This document shows, in pieces, positions 23,742-34,510 of a stretch of DNA of 64,000 nt (within the stretch, counting starts at the first letter, position 1; the number at the start of each line of letters is the position of its first letter). The position numbers and the translations under genes are program-made. The stretch covers positions 565,765,010 through 565,829,009 of the forward strand of contig NC_081413.1 in NCBI RefSeq assembly GCF_030272615.1. Direction: 5' to 3'. Source of the stretch: Cryptomeria japonica. Lineage: Eukaryota > Streptophyta > Pinopsida > Cupressales > Cupressaceae. The notes under the pieces were generated by a model. That model ran no database searches. It was not told the DNA's origin and saw only the letters and a program-made list of their open reading frames with translations.

Positions 23742-24978
23742 TGTAGCGTCCTAAAATTGTAACACTTGCAATTTCGACTGCATTTCGGTCTTCACGATGG
23801 CGACGCAACATGCAACCTGAATGGAGACCCCAAAACTTGCTCACGACACTGAAAACTGCATTTTTCAAGCACCCTGGCCTGAACCTCCTTGCACCCTGCT
23901 GTCCCGGGAGGTGGGACCAGAGCGCCTAGCGCCCTGGTCCCCAGGACCATGGCGCCCAGCGCCCTGGTCCCTGGGTCCTATTTTGGGCCCGGTCTCCTAA
24001 GGGGCTCGGGTCTTTTTGTTTGCAATTTGGAAATTAACTTTCCCTGGTCGGCCTAAGGTCGGGAAAATCAGTCTATCAGCCCTAAATGACAAGTATATAA
24101 ACTACATTTTTCTCTCTCATTTGGGATGGATGAAGAGGATATGTGTACAAAGCGTGGAAATTATATTCAAGCATTCAAGCATTCAAGCATTCCTTCAAGC
24201 AATTGATCATTTCAAGTCTCCATTCAAGGCTAAGTGTTGCATTCAAGACAAGGATTCAACCATTGAAGAGGAGATCACATACTACATGCTACAACATACA
24301 ACATACAACATCTAAACCTTTGCACATAAGGATACAAACATCCTTAGAACAAGGTATTAGTACTTGTTTTACATACATTTACATTTACAGCTCTTGCTCA
24401 TTTCTTGGTTAATTCCAAAACTGGGGTTTGACCTAAAGGCAAACCCCTAATCCCTAACCCCCCAATCGTCTTCGCTTTTCTGTGTGTAGGTTGCAGGTAC
24501 GCGGTTGAAATTGAAGATCTGGAATCCTTGTGCAGAGACGAATAGATCCCCCTTCGTTTTGCGGATTTTTCGGAGGACTGTGGCACCGGGCGCCATCGTC
24601 CTAACAAATTTTGCTCAAATTTGCAGGCAGTGTCGTATCGACATTTTACTGCTAATTCTAGGTCCGCAGCTTCGTCCTATAAGCCGAACTCAGTTTATAA
24701 GCGAATCTTTATGACTTTCTATGCATGCTTAGCTTAATTTCCTTAACAACATTCTTTACAAAAGAGGGTAGCCTTGCTTTCCTAACCCTTGAAATTCATT
24801 TAGCATCCAATCTTGCATTGCGTGGGATTGGATCTTATGAGTTTCAACCCCTCTTTTGAATGTAAAGTCTCTCCCCTAAGTGAAAAACCATCGAATCCTA
24901 GCGAACCTCCCTTCTCTCTCCTCGGAGTCGGAAGAGGGGAGAACAACTAGGGTTCGATCGCGATTTTTCCGCTTTACA
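23742..24978 (+). repeat. Element D 5' LTR
   Basis: It starts TGTAGCGTCC and ends CCGCTTTACA (TG...CA). It holds a GC-rich palindrome-bearing block (about 23919-23985) with repeated GGCGCC/GGTCC motifs, a TATA box (24094-24101), three copies of ATTCAAGC (24165-24188) and a further GGCGCC-type motif near 24585. The partner is at 30318-31555. Confidence 0.92.
24094..24101 (+). promoter_or_regulatory. TATA box of element D LTR
   Basis: TATATAAA about 350 bp into the LTR, conserved in the 3' LTR at 30670-30677. Likely core promoter for the element transcript. Confidence 0.55.
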
Positions 24979-24999
24979 TTTTGGTGAACCCGACGTGAA
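24979..24999 (+). other. Primer-binding-site-like sequence, element D
   Basis: TTTTGGTGAACCCGACGTGA starts at the base after the 5' LTR. The same 20 bases follow the 5' LTRs of B (33314) and A (48018, minus strand). Position and conservation mark it as the tRNA primer-binding site; the priming tRNA was not identified. Confidence 0.75.
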
Positions 25000-26153
25000 C
25001 ATCCTTTCTGATTTTTCATGCTTAGATCTGAAAAAATTGATTACATTTCCATGTTTGATCTTTTGCAAAATTTTAGAGGTGATTGCATAAAAACCCTAAA
25101 TTTTCTTTTTGGTAATTGAACTTGCGAAATGTCTAAATGTTAATGCCTGTTTCAGATCTGCCTTTCTATTACAAATTTTCAATTCATATTTGTGCTTTAA
25201 TTCTGAAAATTAAGTGGTTAAATGTCAAAACCCTAATTTTTGAAACCCTCTTAATTCAACCTTTGTCTGACAATTTGACCAATCAAAACATCTCCAAATC
25301 AGCTGTAACTTTGGATTCCGCAATAAAATCACAATATCTTTCATCCCTGAAAATTTGGAAAAAAGTTGCGAGGACCGTGTTGCACTCCGAGCGCCATCGT
25401 CCCCGACATTTTTTCCAAAATTTCGGGAGTGAGATCTTGCTGTATTTTCCTGCTAAAATCCAGAATTTTGGCTGATTTTATCAATTATAACACTTTCAAA
25501 ATTACAGTCAAAGTTGGTTTTGCGATTGCTTGGTCTAAGGCTTCTAATCATTCAAAAGTCATTGAAATTAAAATTTTGTGTCAAAATTGCGTTTTTTATT
25601 ATCATAAATCTGAAAATTATGTTTGCAATCATTCGAAATTTCAGTGCTTTATTCAAATTCTTGCATTTTGTGACTTTTGAAATTAAGTGCTTAATTACAA
25701 CAACTTCGATTTCCGCTTTCAAAATTGAATTTTGCGTGAAATTGAGTCAATTTTTGAATTTCAAAATTTGCATTGCTTTTGACTCTCCCTCTAAAATCAT
25801 AAAATTCAAAATTTCAGTTTCCCTCTCTTTTTCAAAATTCAAATTTTGCATTTTTTGACAATCTTGGTAGGGTTCAATTTCGAGATTACAACTTTAATTT
25901 GGCCTATCTACAGATCGTAAAATCACTCAATTTTTTCAGATTAGCTCTAAAATCATCATACCTTTCATCCCTGCAAATTTCGAAAAAAGTTGCAGGGACC
26001 GTGTTGCACTCCGGGCGCCACGGTCCCGGGCATTTTTTCCAAAATTTCGGGAGACTGTTGTGATTGCATTTAACAGCTTAAATCCAGAAGATTGGCTGAT
26101 TTTACTGAAAATTGCTACCTCTAAATTCAAAATCTTCTCTCTCTTTCTAGTGC
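25000..26153 (+). other. Untranslated leader of element D
   Basis: About 1.15 kb of AT-rich leader between the primer-binding site and gag. It contains two related GC-rich blocks of the type GGACCGTGTTGCACTCC followed by GCGCC and GTCCC (about 25373-25413 and 25997-26030), each followed by a similar TTTTTTCCAAAATTTCGGGA stretch. These repeat a motif also found in the LTRs. Confidence 0.7.
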
Positions 26154-28040
26154 ATGAGTTTTACAACAATAAGCCCTACTTACACTATTCCCGTTAGACG
26201 AAGCCTTAGAATTAAGTCCTTCCAAGGTTTAATTACTGAGGAGATGGAACCTAATTTGAATAGCCTTTTTAACGAGGACATGGGTAATTCCTCTAATCCT
26301 CCTAACGATGAAGAAGCTCTCCATGAGGTTTCTGTAGAACAACTTTCGAAATTGGATAACCAATTTGACGATTTTTGACAATGGATGTCTCAAGAATACC
26401 CTGATAGTCAAGCTCTTCCTTTAATTGAGGGTCTAAAACGTATGCTTCAAAGTGATAAGAATGGAATTGATATTTTGCGTGGTATTGCACACATTGTGGA
26501 TTCAAATGTGATGCCTATGAAGAGTTGTGCCGAAACCTTAGGTTATACACAACCTCCTACACAAGACAATCATTCTATTCCTTTGACGACTCCTATTGCT
26601 AGTATACCTACCTTTACATCAAACATCATGGCTACCTCTATACAAGACATTCCTCCTGTGATCACCAGTCATGGGGGCAATCCCTCTTCTTCAATTAACC
26701 CTATTCCTTCATTCAATCCGACTTCTTCATTTATTCCTCCAATGAGTGTGCCTATTATATCATCACAAATGAACATGACGCAAGGGGGCAATTCATTTAA
26801 TCATTCTATACCTCCTTGTAGTGTTCCTCCTGTCCAATCATCTCCTATGACTAATTATCATAGGGTCCCACCACCTTACTCTCTACCTTCTTTCAATAAC
26901 ATAACACCTCCATCTCAATCTAACACATCCAATATGAACTCTTCGACTGAAGCGACCATTAACAATCTTGCACAAACTGTCTCTTCTTTACAACAACAAA
27001 TTGCCTCTATGAATCAATCTAAGTTTAGTGTGCCCACATTTGATGTTGCGAGCCCACTTTCTCTTGACATTGTCCGAGCTATTCCTCCTAAACATGTTGA
27101 AATCCCACATTTGGAACTTTATAATGGTAAAGGAGATCCTCTAACACATGTTAAGACTTTTCAAACAATTTGTACCGATTTTGCTTATGACCAAAGGTTG
27201 CTTGCAAAACTATTCACTAGAACATTAAGAGACAAAGCCCTACAATGGTATTGCTCATTGCCTTCCTATTCTATTACTTCTTTTGAACAACTTGCAAATG
27301 CTTTCATTCAACAATTTCAAAACAATATAAGTCCTAAAGTTACTTTGATTGATTTAATGCATTGTAAACAAGGTGTTAAAGAAAAAGTGACTGATTTCAT
27401 TGGTAGATATAAGCATTTGTATGCTCAAATTTCTTTTCTAGTGCCTGACAATGATATTCAAAGAATCTTTATTTCTAATTTACAAAAAGATATTCGAGAC
27501 AAACTTCTGTTTTCTGAGTTTACTTCTTTCCAACAGTTGTGCGCCACTCTTCACAATTATCAACTGACTGTGAGTCAAATGGAACAATCACATCCTATGG
27601 CTCCGAGTGATAAGGGTGATAGCAGTCAACAACCATTTGGGAAGTTTAAACCGAACAGAGATTCCATCAAATTCAATGAAAACATCATCAACAACAATGT
27701 GAATGCAGCATCAGGTGTGCCTCCTATTTCTAAATTTTTCAAGAAAGAAAGAAAGTATACTCCTTTGAATGAATCATTGCATAGTATTATGAATAAGTTA
27801 TTGGAACAAAATGTGCTTACTCTTCCTCCTATAAGACAAATTGATCCTGCAAAGATTACTTCACCTTATTTTGATAACAAAGCTTTTTGTCAATTTCATC
27901 GTCAGCCTGGGCATGATACTGAAAAATGTTTTTCTTTAAAGGGTAAAATTCAAGATTTGATTGATAATAATACTATTTCTGTTTCTGGAGTGAATGATAA
28001 AGGCAATACATCTGTAGCTCCTCCTAATCAAAATCTTTAG
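26154..28040 (+). pseudogene. Gag (capsid and zinc-knuckle-like) of element D
   Basis: Gag forms the particle in which reverse transcription takes place and packages the element RNA. The start is the ATG at 26154, giving about 628 codons to the TAG at 28040, broken only by one in-frame TGA at 26376-26378. The first 230 residues are Pro/Ser/Thr/Gln-rich. The capsid part (about 27090-27590) has the LELYNGKGDP, LRDKALQWYCSLP and FEQLANAFIQQF blocks typical of gypsy Gag. Near the end lies a CX2HX4HX4C zinc-knuckle-like motif (27888-27929). The single TGA may be decay of a CGA codon, so other copies could be intact. A protease-like frame follows in the same phase. No comparable Gag exists in elements A or B. 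Confidence 0.85.
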
Positions 28041-29429
28041 ATTTTCACTGATCCATTACCTTCTCATACCTCTAATGCGATTGAGACTAATGATTCCTCT
28101 CTCTCATCTGATGGTCTTGTGTCTATGACTCCGAATGTGATTAACTTCGTAGAGCAGCAAGAAAACCCTAAAGAACCTTCCATCACATTTGATTCTAGCG
28201 AAACCATTAGGGCACCTGATGGTCCTTTATACATAGTTTCAAAAGTCAAGAATACACCTTGCCGTGGAGTGCTTATTGATCCTTCGTGCATGATTAATGT
28301 TATTACTGAAGAATTTCTTTTTACTTTGCAATTGAATCAAGTGATCTATGACAAAACAGATGTGATTGTGAAATTATTTGATGCATTTTCTTCTCCTGCA
28401 ATTGGTTCTATTACATTGCCTATTGAGGTCCATAACAAATCTCTTGATGTGAACTTTGCTATTATTCCATCTTCCGAACAATTTCGTGTGAAGCTTGGCT
28501 ATCCTTGGCTATCTTCCATGAAAGCTATTGCTTCTCTTATTCATAAGTGTTTGAAATTTCCCCATAATGGTGAAGTTGTTACTGTCAATCATAGTCTCTT
28601 TAAACCAGCTGAAAGAACCTCTAGTGTTCCTCTTGATTACTTTTGGCCTAAACAATTCCAATCTCTTCCTCCGCGAAGTGATCATCTTTTCAAATCTTAT
28701 CAAAAGTGGAAAACAGATATGATCCTATCTCTAAGTGAACCTGGAACACCTAAACTTGACATTCCTATCATTCTTGAGAAGGAAGTTCTTCCTTTGAAAG
28801 ATAAAACTAATGTCTTTCCTCAAGAAGATTCCCAACCCATCCCTATGGATGTGACTATGTCTATACCTAATAAACTTCCTAAGAGTAGACCTATACCTCC
28901 TCGTCATGATGGACTCGGTCTTCTCCCTAAACCAAATATTCCTCCTTTATATGGAGCAGTTCCTCCTCCTTCTTTTTATAGAGAGAAGAGACCTTCTTCT
29001 TCTCCTATTATCCAGCCTAAGAGACCACAACCTAAACACCCAAGTGCTAAGGATGAGAACATTCCTCCTCCTCAGTCTTCGCAACTTCCTACTAAGACTA
29101 GACGAAATCGTTCTGCACGTAAACGCCGACGAAAGCGTTGTCTTAGAGCTCAGGCAGCTGTTTCTCAAACTTTACAATCTCCAAAAACACCTTCAACAAG
29201 CATTATTCCATTTTCTCCTCAGCCGGACATTGAGCCTAAATCGCCTAAACATAAGATGCATGATGGTCTTGATCTGGTGCGAGTTAAAGATCCTATTTTT
29301 ATAAATCTTGATGATGATATAGATGAAAATGTTACTCCTCTTACTTCTGATAGTGAATATGAACTTGTTGATGTCGATAACCATTTATCTACTGAATTTT
29401 CTAAAGCACTTATCCTATCTCCTAGATAA
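28041..29429 (+). CDS. Protease-like protein of element D, active site altered
   Basis: This frame is in the same phase as gag and is separated from it only by the TAG at 28038-28040, so it may be a Gag extension made by readthrough, or a separate product from the ATG at 28119. Its middle is a retropepsin-like fold: RGVLID is followed by PSC where active proteases have [TS]G, so the aspartate (28278-28280) is kept but the active-site loop is not. LGYPWLSSM matches the LGRPWIH block of the A protease. The remainder is proline-rich, with an arginine-rich basic patch at about 29095-29150 and an acidic C-terminus. It is open over 436 codons from the ATG. It may act as a structural Gag extension rather than an enzyme. 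Confidence 0.65.
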   Translation: MFTDPLPSHTSNAIETNDSSLSSDGLVSMTPNVINFVEQQENPKEPSITFDSSETIRAPDGPLYIVSKVKNTPCRGVLIDPSCMINVITEEFLFTLQLNQVIYDKTDVIVKLFDAFSSPAIGSITLPIEVHNKSLDVNFAIIPSSEQFRVKLGYPWLSSMKAIASLIHKCLKFPHNGEVVTVNHSLFKPAERTSSVPLDYFWPKQFQSLPPRSDHLFKSYQKWKTDMILSLSEPGTPKLDIPIILEKEVLPLKDKTNVFPQEDSQPIPMDVTMSIPNKLPKSRPIPPRHDGLGLLPKPNIPPLYGAVPPPSFYREKRPSSSPIIQPKRPQPKHPSAKDENIPPPQSSQLPTKTRRNRSARKRRRKRCLRAQAAVSQTLQSPKTPSTSIIPFSPQPDIEPKSPKHKMHDGLDLVRVKDPIFINLDDDIDENVTPLTSDSEYELVDVDNHLSTEFSKALILSPR

Positions 29430-30297
29430 GAACAATGTGGCTCGGAACATGAACATAGCCCTTGTTTGGATCTTGTGATAGCTCCATCTGCTGTGTTGGA
29501 TGTTCCTCCTCTAGCGTGTTCCCTGCCTTCCCGAAACATTGATCAGCAAGATCGGGGGGTAGATGACGTGCTAGACTAGTTACATTAGCATAGTAGACTC
29601 TCTCCCCCTCTCTTGTGTTACTTCTTCTATATGTTATTCTCATTCTTCTATTTGTTGTCCTTGGTGTTGTCTACTTGAGGATGATGCAAAGCATTGAGAT
29701 CTCTCGATCTCTCTCATGTTGACTCAAAAGACACATGTGTTCCCTTCTTCTAGGTGACCTTCCTTGATTGGGGAATGAAGAACAATTATGCATACATACA
29801 TATGATATATATACATGAATTATCATACAACATACTGACCCCGAGGAAAGCGAAGTCACCTTGTGCTTTGTGTTTTGTGTCTATTATCCTTGGGTTTATC
29901 TCACACTTGGGGGCTAAATCCTTGTGATAACGTGCTCCTTTTCTTTCTCATTTCTTATGTGTATCACTACATTAAAACAATCAGCCCCGGTGAGGCATGT
30001 GCTTTAACGTAGGGGGGCATACATCCCGTTCATATCTTTTCAAGATACTTGAAAATTTCTTGGTAAATTTAACCTTGCCTTGAAAATTTTTGATATCTTT
30101 CTTGCATGACTCATAGTGAGGGAACCTTACTACTGACAGTCATGGTTCTCCTTCGTGATCTTCCCTTTTACTTTGTCAATCAAAGTTGTAAGATCCTTAG
30201 TCCACTGGGGGCTTGGTATATCTTGCCTCCTTGACGTGGTGAAAGTCTTTCAATGTTGTTTCCTTGTACTTTACCGGAAGTATGAGCATACATACTC
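29430..30297 (+). other. 3' non-coding region of element D
   Basis: Lies between the protease-like frame and the polypurine tract. No coding motif is seen. It has a G run (30014-30019) followed by CATAC, like a G-run/CATA block in the matching region of B near 54525. Confidence 0.7.
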
Positions 30298-30317
30298 CCG
30301 CTAAAGTGGGGGCTAAA
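30298..30317 (+). other. Polypurine tract of element D
   Basis: CCGCTAAAGTGGGGGCTAAA directly precedes the 3' LTR. The same 20 bases precede the 3' LTRs of B (54733-54752) and A (38499-38518, minus strand). Confidence 0.85.
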
Positions 30318-31555
30318 TGTAGCGTCCTAAAATTGCGACACTTGCAATTTCGACTGCATTTCGGTCTTCACGATGGCGATGCAACATGCAACCTGAATGG
30401 AGACCCCAAAACTTGCTCACGACACTGAAAACTGCATTTTTCAAGCACCCTGGCCTGAACCTCCTTGCACCCTGCTGTCCCGGGAGGTGGGACCAGAGTG
30501 CCCAGCGCCCTGGTCCCCAGGACCATGGCGCCCAGTGCCCTGGTCCCTGGGTCCTATTTTGGGCCCGGTCTCCTAAGGGGCTCGGGTCTTTTTGTTTGCA
30601 ATTTGGAAATTAACTTTCCCTGGTCGGCCTAAGGTCGGGAAAATCAGTCTATCAGCCCTAAATGACAAGTATATAAACTACATTTTTCTCTCTCATTTGG
30701 GATGGATGAAGAGGATATGTGTACAAAGCATGGAAATTATATTCAAGCATTCAAGCATTCAAGCATTCCTTCAAGCAATTGATCATTTCAAGTCTCCATT
30801 CAAGGCTAAGTGTTGCATTCAAGACAAGGATTCAACCATTGAAGAGGAGATCACATACTACATGCTACAACATACAACATACAACATCTAAACCTTTGCA
30901 CATAAGGATACAAACATCCTTAGAACAAGGTATTAGTACTTGTTTTACATACATTTACATTTACAGCTCTTGCTCATTTCTTGGTTAATTCCAAAACCGG
31001 GGTTTGACCTAAAGGCAAACCCCTAATCCCTAACCCCCAAATCATCTTCGCTTTTCTGTGTGTAGGTTGCAGGTATGCGGCTGAAATTGAAGATCTGGAA
31101 TCCTTGTGCAGAGACGAACAGATCCCCCTTCGTTTCGCGGATTTTTCGGAGGACCGTGGCGCCGGGCGCCATCGTCCCGACAAATTTTGCTCAAATTTGC
31201 AGGACAGCGCCGTATCGACATTTTACTGCTAATTCTAGGTCCGCAGCTTCATCCTATAACCCGAACTTAGTTTATAAGCGAATCTTTATGACTTTCTATG
31301 CATGCTTAGCTTAATTTCCTTAACAACATTCTTTACAAAAGAGGGTAGCCTTGCTTTCCTAACCCTTGAAATTCATTTAGCATCCAATCTTGCATTGCGT
31401 GGGATTGGATCTTATGAGTTTCAACCCCTCTTTTGAATGTAAAGTCTCTGCCCTAAGTGAAAAACCATCGAATCCTCGCGAACCTCCCTTCTCTCTCCTC
31501 GGAGTCGGAAGAGGGGAGAACAACTAGGGTTCGATCACGATTTTTCCGCTTTACA
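30318..31555 (+). repeat. Element D 3' LTR
   Basis: A 1238-bp partner of the LTR at 23742-24978, about 2% different by eye, mostly transitions. It starts TGTAGCGTCC, ends CCGCTTTACA and is followed by the target duplication CAACC. Confidence 0.92.
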
Positions 31556-31560
31556 CAACC
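31556..31560. repeat. Target-site duplication, right copy (element D)
   Basis: CAACC, matching 23737-23741. Confidence 0.85.
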
Positions 31561-31618
31561 TTTCCAACTCAAAGCTAATAAAAATCAAACTTGCTCTCAA
31601 ACCTATGTTGAAAATGAG

Positions 31619-31685
31619 GCCTAGGTGCTCCTGCACGACTTCTCAATGAATGTGTAGTTGAGTTCATGTCTGTTCAATGTCCTGC
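31619..31685 (-). pseudogene. Element C RNase H fragment, beyond the B insertion
   Basis: On the minus strand this short piece carries on the RNase H reading frame that breaks off at 56386 in element C: SRTLN, then ELNYTFIEKSC. It lies on the far side of element B and ends near 31619, where unassigned sequence begins. The same RNase H segment is present, in diverged form, at the top of the element X pol fragment, so C and X overlap here by about 14 residues. Confidence 0.7.
31681..31685. repeat. Target-site duplication, left copy (element B)
   Basis: CCTGC just before the B 5' LTR, matched exactly at 56381-56385. Confidence 0.88.
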
Positions 31686-33313
31686 TGTAGCGTCGTAAAT
31701 TGTACGCACTCACTAGGGTGGTACAATTTCACACCTTGTTTAGCACCCGCCTTAGTGCATTTTTCATTCTGCATTGCATCTCTCCTTAAGCACTTAATTA
31801 ATCAAATTAATTAGGTCTAAGGTCCTATTTCATCATTCTCTACATCATAAAGTTGGGCCCTTTCACTAAAGTGCGCCCTTCGCATTTTATTCCTCCAATA
31901 CATCACTTAATCAAAAACCCTAATTAAGTCCTATTTCGAACTTGGGGGCTTGGTTTCGGGGTCAAAACATCTCGAAATCACCTGTAACTTCGGGATTCTC
32001 TCTAAAATCATCATATCCGACGGCCCTGAAAATTTGGTGAAAAGTTGTCGGGACCGTGGCGCCCGGTGCACATGGTCCTGGACATTTTTCCCAAAATTTT
32101 AGGAGCATGATCCAATCATAAAATAAAGCTTAACCCCAAGAAATTGGCGGGATATTCAATCTCTAGGTCGGCCAAAAGACGAATTTGCGATCTAGGGTTT
32201 CATACATAAGAGCTCTCTTTCTTCATTTGAAGGGATCCGATTTTTGGTTTCCAGGAACTTCATATGTAGTGAAAGAGCAGATCTTTGAGGACTTCAACAA
32301 CATTCAACGTCATTCTATCAAGCATCTATCAAATTCACTCATCCACTTAGGGCTTGGAAGACATTGAAGAACAATAGGAGATTACCGACTGAAGATTGGC
32401 TTGTACTCCTCCCTTGAGGGTTGGGTATGATTTCGTATTGTTTTCATGTCTTTGCATAAGCTTTGATACATCATTTATTCATGCTTTAGATCACATTGCA
32501 TCTTGATTTGGAGCATTTGCATTATCATTTACAAGCAATTAGGGTTTACTTTCTAGGTTGCTCTAGTCTCCTTTCTTGCATTTTTGGACCTTGCACACAC
32601 ACTAGGTCTGCACACACAATACATTTTACAAAACAACTTGGCTATTTGTGGAGGTGGAAATCACCAAAGCGGGGGTTTAACTAAGGCAAAACCCTATATA
32701 GCCCCCCCTCCCCCTTTTTCAGATATTATTGCAGGTTTCGGGATTCGAACGACTGCGCGGGATACAGATCTGGAGAGAGAAGGTCGAGACAGCACCCTGT
32801 GTGAAGTTGCAAAGTAGAAGACTGGGACAGGGGCACTGGGCGCCCTGGTCCCTGGGACAGAGGCGCTGGGCGCCCTGGTCCTTTGGACAGACAGCTCTCC
32901 GACATCTTCCCGACAGTGTTTCAGGGTGTAGAACAGTGGTTTCCAGTGCAATTTTCAGGACAGTGGCACCCGCGCCCCCATCCCAAACATTTTCAGTTTG
33001 ATTTTGACTTTGGGTACGCATCTGCATTCTCATTTCATCCTTGTACTTACAGCTGTTCATTGTTTAATCTCAATTCTGCAATCTTGTTATTAGTTCATAC
33101 TTGCATTTTGGGATTAGGGTTTGAACTTGCATTACTTGATCTTACAATTTCAACAAGGGAATAGGAATCCTAATAGATATCCCATGGCTCTCTCTTTCAC
33201 CAAAAGAAGTAGCCAATTGTGCGATATCTCTAGGCTCTTTCATATTCCGCAATGTGTGTCAAAAGGTAGGATTAGGGTATGATTAAACCTAGTCTCGCTT
33301 TTTCCCCTACACA
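31686..33313 (+). repeat. Element B 5' LTR
   Basis: It starts TGTAGCGTCG and ends TTTTTCCCCTACACA. It holds GGACC/GGCGCC-type motifs (about 32050-32085 and 32817-32882) and a TATATA box (32695-32700). The pair is 54753-56380, the same length. Confidence 0.92.
32695..32700 (+). promoter_or_regulatory. TATA box of element B LTR
   Basis: CCCTATATAGCC, conserved in the B 3' LTR (55762-55767) and in the A LTRs on the other strand. A plausible core promoter. Confidence 0.45.
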
Positions 33314-33334
33314 TTTTGGTGAACCCGACGTGAA
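33314..33334 (+). other. Primer-binding-site-like sequence, element B
   Basis: TTTTGGTGAACCCGACGTGA directly after the 5' LTR, identical to the sites of D and A. Confidence 0.75.
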
Positions 33335-33481
33335 TATATCATTGCTTCCTCTTGCATTGCATTTGTTAGATCTAGATCTAGATTTAGTGTGTTTTCATTT
33401 CATTTTTCATTAAAAGGAAAAAGAAAAAAAGAAGTGTGTTTCTTTGCATTGTGTGTTTAAATTTTATGCAATCTTTTCAAA

Positions 33482-34510
33482 ATGTCAGATTTTTTTTTGC
33501 AAAATGTTCATGCTTTCGATGATTATTATGAGTATAGCCAAGATGAATTGGATGAAGCTTTAGATGAGTTTTTAAACCCTAAGGATGCCAAACCTTCATT
33601 TTACCAAAAAATCATAAACCTTGTTACTATGCCATTTAGGTGTGATGAGAAAGATAAGTCGAATGATTCCTCTCAAGGATACATTCCTATCCACTCTTCC
33701 CTTGAATCTAGTAACATGGTTGTTTTCAATAATCCCCTCTATGAGGAGATGTCTCCTTTTGAATCAAAAGACAAACCTTTTAACCGATATGATCATGCTT
33801 TGTTGGATGATGCTCTTGATGACTTTGTGGCTTTGTCGAAACCTATAAACAAAAACAAGACTTCTAAATTGGTTAACATGATAAATTTGAATGAATATAA
33901 CAAGCCTCTCTTTGAAGTCCAAGGTGCTTATTCTTCTCCCACCTTTCAAATTCCTAAAACCCCTCTCCTTACTGTCCAAGGGAGGTATGATCATGATTCC
34001 TTTCGTACTCCGAATAAACCTATCATCACTGTACAAGGAAGAAAGCCTATAAGTCCTTACAATTATGCTAAGCAAATAACTAGAGAGAGTTATCATGCGG
34101 TTGCCCATACTTATCATACTAGAAATAATAGGCAACCTAATCCTCCTCCTGTTATTCCAGTTTCCCTTCCTAATCCTCAACCAATTCTTCCTCAAGCTCC
34201 GCGTATTTCGCAAGTTATGGGTAAGGAATATGATCTCATAGAACAACTTAAAGCTACCCCTGCTAAGATATCCCTTTGGGATTTGATTCAAACTTCTTCC
34301 GCTCATCATGGAATGTTACAAGATGCCTTGAAAGATTTAAATGTTCCTCCACCGAATACATCTAGTAATATAGCATCTTTTGTTAACTCTGTGATGAATC
34401 CTAAATCTCAAATTGTGTTTACCCAAGATGAGTTGCCTACTAGTGAAATGCAACAACAATGTGATCCCTTGATGATTGTGGTTGTCATGAAAGACACTGC
34501 TATAAGATGA
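33482..34510 (+). CDS. Capsid-less leader ORF of element B
   Basis: This 342-codon frame occupies the place of gag but has none of its landmarks: no gypsy capsid blocks and no zinc knuckle, with only two cysteines in all. The N-terminal part is acidic (YYEYSQDELDEALDEFLN), the middle has short repeats ending in VQG (near 33920, 33975, 34035), and there is a proline-rich stretch. The last third has the EYDLIEQLK, PAKISLWDLIQ block that lies just upstream of protease in Tat polyproteins. It ends at a TGA (34508-34510) four codons before the protease catalytic aspartate. The ATG at 33482 follows an A-rich leader. It could be a protease-linked spacer, or a truncated Gag that has lost its capsid domain. 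Confidence 0.7.
   Translation: MSDFFLQNVHAFDDYYEYSQDELDEALDEFLNPKDAKPSFYQKIINLVTMPFRCDEKDKSNDSSQGYIPIHSSLESSNMVVFNNPLYEEMSPFESKDKPFNRYDHALLDDALDDFVALSKPINKNKTSKLVNMINLNEYNKPLFEVQGAYSSPTFQIPKTPLLTVQGRYDHDSFRTPNKPIITVQGRKPISPYNYAKQITRESYHAVAHTYHTRNNRQPNPPPVIPVSLPNPQPILPQAPRISQVMGKEYDLIEQLKATPAKISLWDLIQTSSAHHGMLQDALKDLNVPPPNTSSNIASFVNSVMNPKSQIVFTQDELPTSEMQQQCDPLMIVVVMKDTAIR

Larger units (their letters stand above)
23742..31555 (+). mobile_element. Element D: complete Ty3/gypsy-like element coding gag and protease only
   Basis: A 7.8-kb element with two LTRs of 1237 and 1238 bp, a 5-bp target duplication (CAACC), a primer-binding-site-like sequence after the 5' LTR and a polypurine tract before the 3' LTR. 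Inside it encodes Gag and a protease-like protein, then about 870 bp of non-coding DNA. No reverse transcriptase, RNase H or integrase motif is present, and there is no sign of a deletion scar. It therefore must move with enzymes from elsewhere. Counting by eye, the LTRs differ at about two dozen positions (near 2%), mostly C/T and G/A changes, which suggests a fairly young insertion. Its signals match elements A and B. Confidence 0.9.

Noticed and set aside
24016-24315. Frames repeated at 24016-24315 and 30592-30891
   Set aside because: They lie in the two LTRs of element D, so their duplication comes from the LTR pair and not from coding constraint.
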